Origin: Candidatus Heimdallarchaeota archaeon
Lineage (GTDB): Archaea; Asgardarchaeota; Heimdallarchaeia; Heimdallarchaeales; Kariarchaeaceae
NCBI GenBank assembly: GCA_029882335.1
Contig: JAOUKW010000039.1
Coordinates: forward strand, 1-16,695
Reading direction: 5' to 3'
Length of the DNA: 16,695 nt
Shown: positions 13,607 to 16,695 of the stretch, one piece after another
How the letters are laid out: each line of letters begins with the position of its first letter
Numbering within the stretch: the stretch's first letter is position 1
Translations under genes and position numbers: made by a program
Notes under the pieces: generated by a model
What the model saw: only the letters and a program-made list of their open reading frames with translations
The model's database searches: none
What the model was told of the DNA's origin: nothing

Positions 13607-14398
13607 TTAGTTTCTCTCTAATTTATATTCAATATCCAAATCTTTGCTTACTTCGGCTAATTTTTGTTCAATTTTCTTATAAATATCACTCAATTCATCA
13701 TACGAATGACCTTCTAGATAAATTCTATACCTAGGAGAGCCGATGGTAGAAACTTCATGTGTTATGTCTTTATATTGGGAAATTACATCCTCTGCTGATT
13801 GTAAGAATGTTATCACATTTTCAACACCGTTTGGAGCAAAACTCCTAACACCAAGTGTAGAAGTGATAGAGATTGAAGTTAACTGTATACTACTCAAAGA
13901 GACTTCTACTATCGCCTGTTTCAATTCCTCAGGTACATTTACATGTACAAAGGCTTCTTCTTCCACTGTTGCAAATTCTTCAAATCCATTATATAAGGTT
14001 CCAAATACCGATATAAATTCATCCTCAATCATATCTCTAATATCTTCACTGGAGATTTTTACTTTTTCAGAAATGAGATCTACAATCCGTAATGCTGCAT
14101 TTTGTCTCTTATATTCTTGTACTGCTTCTTTTTTCTGGGAATCTGATGCTCGCTTAATACTAACATCTACTTGATCATCTTTTACTCTAAGTACCTTACA
14201 TACTACTTGTTGATCTATTCTTACATAATTACGGATGTTTCTTATCCACGCACCAGCTACTTCTGATACATGACAATATCCATCTAGATCGCCATATTCT
14301 ACAAGCTTAACATATACTCCGTGTTTAGCAATCTTATTGACAACACCTATAACCAAATCATGCATATCTGGTAATTTTTTTCTACTTATATTTGCCAT
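13607..14398 (-). CDS. eif2a: Translation initiation factor aIF2 subunit alpha
   Basis: With the beta and gamma subunits it carries initiator Met-tRNA to the small ribosomal subunit. The 263-residue protein has an N-terminal S1/OB domain (about 12-84: VIGVVNKIAKHGVYVKLVEY, DGYCHVSEVAG, VVCKVLRVKDDQVDVSIK), a helical middle (about 88-175) and a C-terminal alpha/beta domain (about 178-260) that contacts gamma. The loop that carries regulatory Ser51 in eukaryotes reads SEVAGAWIRNIRNYV, without an obvious equivalent serine, as is normal for archaea. In many archaea L44e and S27e precede it; here the gene follows its own promoter directly, divergent from the TrmB-like gene. Confidence 0.96.
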   Translation of the reverse strand: MANISRKKLPDMHDLVIGVVNKIAKHGVYVKLVEYGDLDGYCHVSEVAGAWIRNIRNYVRIDQQVVCKVLRVKDDQVDVSIKRASDSQKKEAVQEYKRQNAALRIVDLISEKVKISSEDIRDMIEDEFISVFGTLYNGFEEFATVEEEAFVHVNVPEELKQAIVEVSLSSIQLTSISITSTLGVRSFAPNGVENVITFLQSAEDVISQYKDITHEVSTIGSPRYRIYLEGHSYDELSDIYKKIEQKLAEVSKDLDIEYKLERN

Positions 14399-14410
14399 AT
14401 ATTATATTGG

Positions 14411-14425
14411 TATTTTATAATTAAA
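14411..14425 (-). promoter_or_regulatory. TATA-like region of the aIF2-alpha/nop10 operon
   Basis: On the minus strand TTTAATTATAAAATA ends 13 nt before the ATG at 14398. The exact box within it is uncertain, but the spacing allows a leaderless or nearly leaderless message. Confidence 0.45.
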
Positions 14426-14450
14426 AAGATGAAGTTACAGTGTAAAACAA

Positions 14451-14469
14451 TTAAATATATTTGTACAAA
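14451..14469 (+). promoter_or_regulatory. TATA box and palindrome before the TrmB-like gene
   Basis: TTAAATATAT (14451-14460) is centred about 27 bp before ATG 14483, predicting a leaderless transcript. The perfect 10-bp palindrome TTTGTACAAA (14460-14469) falls between the TATA box and the predicted start. That position suits an autorepressor site. It does not match the TACTTnnnAGTA motif known for Pyrococcus TrmB. Confidence 0.4.
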
Positions 14470-14482
14470 CTAATTATGATAG

Positions 14483-15283
14483 ATGATAGAAACATCTCAA
14501 TTAAGAAATCAACTAGAGGAAATTGGATTCACCAAATATGAAATAAAAATCCTCATTGATTTATATGTAAATGGATCTGGAAAAGCAGATGAAATAGGTG
14601 ATAGATGTGAAATTAATCTATCACGAGTATATGAAAACTTGGATATTTTAAGTAGAAAGGGTTTTATCACCAGTAGTAATGGTAGGCCCAGAGTTTATTA
14701 TCCTGAAAATCCTCAAATAGCTATAGAAAATTTAATTGCAATGGAAAACCAAAAACATGATGAATTACTTGATAAATTTAAGAAAAATGCTAATTCACTT
14801 GTAGAACTAATTGAACCATTATATATCGACAAACACACTCAAATAGCAAAGGAAGAACTCCTCAATTCATGTGGGACATTAGAAGAAGCAGAAGCAATAA
14901 CTATTAAGTTAATAAAGGAAGCAAAAAAAGAAATTTGTATTATTACCCATGTTTTTAATTGGTTTAATCTAGTGGAAACTCATCTATTAGAAGCCAAAAA
15001 TAGAAATTGTACCATTAAAATAATTACAAATTCAACATTATCAGATAATAGTATTATAAGTAAACTAGAAAAAATGGATGTAGAGGTCAAGTTTTTAGGC
15101 GATGTAGAAATCAAAACGAGAGGTACTTTGACAGATATGTCATCAGTAATATTTGTAATTTGGGTAAATGAGGTTCCTTTTGAAGGAAACCCAAGAAAAA
15201 TATACAAGCCTCAATATACTACAAATCAGGGAATGGTAGATATATTCCAATCCTACTTTAATTATTTATGGGAAAAAACCTAA
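14483..15283 (+). CDS. TrmB-family transcriptional regulator
   Basis: The 266-residue protein begins with a TrmB-type winged helix-turn-helix: LEEIGFTKYEIKILIDLYVNGSGKADEIGDRCEINLSRVYENLDILSRKGFI (11-62), then wing sequence RPRVYYPENP. A coiled-coil helix (about 80-110) suits dimerisation. Residues 120-266 form an alpha/beta effector domain resembling the phospholipase D-like module found in many TrmB proteins (KKEICIITHVFNWFNL, CTIKIITNS). No HKD catalytic motif is visible, so it should sense rather than cut. The C-terminal sugar-binding domain of Pyrococcus TrmB is absent, and the ligand is unknown. It ends in a 4-nt convergent overlap with the small membrane protein gene. Confidence 0.85.
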   Translation: MIETSQLRNQLEEIGFTKYEIKILIDLYVNGSGKADEIGDRCEINLSRVYENLDILSRKGFITSSNGRPRVYYPENPQIAIENLIAMENQKHDELLDKFKKNANSLVELIEPLYIDKHTQIAKEELLNSCGTLEEAEAITIKLIKEAKKEICIITHVFNWFNLVETHLLEAKNRNCTIKIITNSTLSDNSIISKLEKMDVEVKFLGDVEIKTRGTLTDMSSVIFVIWVNEVPFEGNPRKIYKPQYTTNQGMVDIFQSYFNYLWEKT

Positions 15284-15504
15284 TTCAATAAGACCTTATA
15301 CAATAATCTATCAAGGGATTTGTACCAACCAATAAGCCATAAACATACTAAAATGAAAGAAGATATGATCTGTAAATACCCGATAAAGCCAATAATTCCC
15401 CCTAATTGCATAGGGACTATCACATAACCAATGACTAAACATAAGAAGAGGAGTATTAACCATACGCTAAGTATTAAAACAGATAATAATGAATTATTTC
15501 TCAT
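15280..15504 (-). CDS. Small two-helix membrane protein
   Basis: I do not recognise this 74-residue protein. Two hydrophobic stretches (about 6-31 and 35-59) separated by PMQLGG predict a helical hairpin, with a basic C-terminal end (WYKSLDRLLYKVLLN). The ATG at 15504 overlaps the stop of the Alg7-like gene as ATGA, so the two are probably translated together. The location suggests an accessory subunit or partner of the sugar-phosphate transferase or a later membrane step, but nothing in the sequence proves it. Confidence 0.7.
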   Translation of the reverse strand: MRNNSLLSVLILSVWLILLFLCLVIGYVIVPMQLGGIIGFIGYLQIISSFILVCLWLIGWYKSLDRLLYKVLLN

Positions 15505-16526
15505 AAAATATCAATCCTCATAAAAAAAGCGGTGATTATTGCTAGTATACAACAAAATAAAACCAATGATAATATCGATTGGATTACTTGTTTTTCAGTT
15601 TTAGGTGATCCTGCAACTAGTAACCTAACGAGGGTAATTGGTGCACTTTTATCTTTATTTGCATGAATAATTCCATCCTCAACTACAACAGGTCTTGATT
15701 TCATTTGACTTCTCTCTTTTAATCCTTTTACAGAACTAATAATTGTGAAGCTATTCATTATATGTAATAGTAAGGCAACAATGAGGAGAAATTCAATTTG
15801 ACCATAAATTGCAATTAACCCAATAGCACTACCTACACCTAAACTTCCTGTATCACCAGCAAATACTTTAGCAGGATATTTATTAAATAAATAAAATGCA
15901 AATAACACACCACACAGGCTTAATGATGCAAATCTAGTGATATAGATTGCTTCTGATGGTAACTGGTCTTCTAATATGAACGAGGATATAAATGCAGTAA
16001 TCGAAATAAATATACCCGACATAACCATAACACCATTCATAACGTCTAACATATTCGATGCATTACTTGTAATAGCTACAACAAATACTGCAATAAACCA
16101 ATATACAATAGTTAATCTAGTCGCTCCAACAAAAGGTAATATGGGATTGGGAGACGCAACTCTGAAAATAAAAACCGGGAGTGATGCAAGTAGCAGTATT
16201 AATGGTTTGATAATAGCTGATAATTTTTTAAAATCATCATAAATTCCTATTAAATACACTAGAAATAAAACTACTATCATTATGGACAATCTCTGTGCTG
16301 CGAGGTGATTTGGTACAAACAATAATCCAATTGATAATACAATAATATAGATTAACATAAATCCAATACCTCCTGATTCAGCTACTTGAGGTCTCTCTTT
16401 CTTATGTACATCGATGCCAACCTTTCCTATACTTGTCATTTTTTTAATAACCAATGGTGTAATCGAATATGATGCTATAAAGCCAAATATCGATAATAGA
16501 ATTATAGGTATTAGATTCTGTGTTAT
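15501..16526 (-). CDS. Alg7/AglH-like GlcNAc-1-phosphate transferase
   Basis: This polytopic enzyme class transfers a HexNAc-1-phosphate from a UDP-sugar to a polyprenyl (dolichyl) phosphate, the first step of lipid-linked glycan assembly for N-glycosylation. Read from ATA 16526 it has 341 residues. Family signatures are GIDVHKKERPQVAESGGIG (37-55), the cytosolic Asp pair GIYDDF (95-99), SNASNMLDVMNGV (154-166) and FAGDTGSLGVG (222-232), among about ten membrane segments. The first canonical start, TTG 16454, would cut off the first helix (LIPIILLSIFGFIASYSITP). Upstream only ATA and ATT are in frame, 7 nt after a perfect AGGAGG, with ATAA overlapping the previous stop. The GT-4 family is firm; the sugar and lipid are inferred. 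Confidence 0.9.
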   Translation of the reverse strand: MTQNLIPIILLSIFGFIASYSITPLVIKKMTSIGKVGIDVHKKERPQVAESGGIGFMLIYIIVLSIGLLFVPNHLAAQRLSIMIVVLFLVYLIGIYDDFKKLSAIIKPLILLLASLPVFIFRVASPNPILPFVGATRLTIVYWFIAVFVVAITSNASNMLDVMNGVMVMSGIFISITAFISSFILEDQLPSEAIYITRFASLSLCGVLFAFYLFNKYPAKVFAGDTGSLGVGSAIGLIAIYGQIEFLLIVALLLHIMNSFTIISSVKGLKERSQMKSRPVVVEDGIIHANKDKSAPITLVRLLVAGSPKTEKQVIQSILSLVLFCCILAIITAFFMRIDIL

Positions 16527-16695
16527 TTTAATTCCTCCTTTAATTTTTTCAATATTGTTCGTACTGCGTTTAACGGAGTTTCAATTGTGTTTAGTATCTT
16601 CAATCGATTTTCCTCATTCATTTTTTCCTGATTCAATACTTTACAAAACTCATTTAATATATCAGTTGGATTTGATACATGAACCAATGGAAAAC
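16523..16695 (-). CDS. C-terminus of an unidentified gene, cut by the window edge
   Basis: An open frame enters from the right edge and ends at TAA (16525-16523), giving 56 residues: a short strand-like start (FPLVHVSNPTDIL), then helices ending in AVRTILKKLKEELK. The last codons contain AGGAGG, which serves as the Shine-Dalgarno of the Alg7-like gene, and the stop overlaps that gene as ATAA. The fragment could be the tail of a glycosyltransferase or sugar-nucleotide enzyme, judging only by the neighbour. I cannot name it. Confidence 0.7.
   Translation of the reverse strand, partial: FPLVHVSNPTDILNEFCKVLNQEKMNEENRLKILNTIETPLNAVRTILKKLKEELK

Noticed and set aside
13743..14174. 143-codon plus-strand frame
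   Set aside because: It lies wholly inside the well-supported aIF2-alpha gene on the other strand and has no family features.
15976..16242. 88-codon plus-strand frame
   Set aside because: It is a shadow of the Alg7-like membrane protein gene on the opposite strand.
1..16695. CRISPR array, insertion sequence with transposase, or defence system
   Set aside because: No spaced repeat array, transposase or defence-type gene was seen; the only repeats are the 15-bp tandem array and the 27-nt inverted pair.

Overview
This is a low-GC archaeal window, most likely from an Asgard archaeon. The archaeal assignment rests on a block of archaeal information-processing genes: L21e, RNA polymerase subunit Rpo4/F, a DUF655 protein, KsgA/Dim1, Mtq2, SRP54, Pus10, Nop10 and aIF2-alpha. 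It is supported by a tRNA gene with bulge-helix-bulge introns and no encoded CCA, TATA boxes about 26 bp upstream of leaderless starts, and a TrmB-type regulator. The Asgard hint comes from a Ras/Rab-like small GTPase-fold protein, the remains of a leucine-rich-repeat gene and an Alg7-like sugar-phosphate transferase. The exact class cannot be decided from the window.

Layout. The left 3.3 kb is sparse. It holds a short GC-rich island, a degenerate small GTPase (+), a decayed leucine-rich-repeat gene (-), a tRNA-Pro(UGG) gene with two introns (-), a YrdC/Sua5 gene (+), a 15-bp tandem repeat and an unrecognised 132-residue protein (-). A 27-nt inverted repeat brackets the dead gene and the tRNA. 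From about 3.4 to 9.1 kb runs a compact plus-strand operon: type IA topoisomerase, a small zinc-binding protein, SRP54, a shortened TrmY-like protein and Pus10. From about 9.2 to 13.5 kb a second plus-strand operon has its own TATA box and a leader hairpin: L21e, Rpo4/F, DUF655, KsgA, Mtq2, a TrmJ-like SPOUT methyltransferase and a METTL5-like methyltransferase. A minus-strand aIF2-alpha/Nop10 pair converges on it. The right end carries a TrmB-like regulator (+) and a minus-strand membrane cluster: the end of an unidentified gene, an Alg7/MraY-family transferase and a small two-helix membrane protein.

How the genes work together. Most of the window concerns making and modifying the translation machinery. 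Pus10 makes pseudouridine 54/55 in tRNA and TrmY normally N1-methylates pseudouridine 54. TrmJ methylates tRNA position 32, YrdC starts t6A synthesis, KsgA and METTL5 methylate small-subunit rRNA, Mtq2 modifies the release factor and Nop10 belongs to H/ACA particles.

The most unusual points are a small GTPase that has lost several catalytic motif residues but keeps its base-recognition motifs; a tRNA-Pro with an extra T-loop intron; a TrmY homologue that seems to lack its SAM-binding knot motif; and strong Shine-Dalgarno sites followed by ATA or ATT where the protein should begin, clearest for the Alg7-like transferase.
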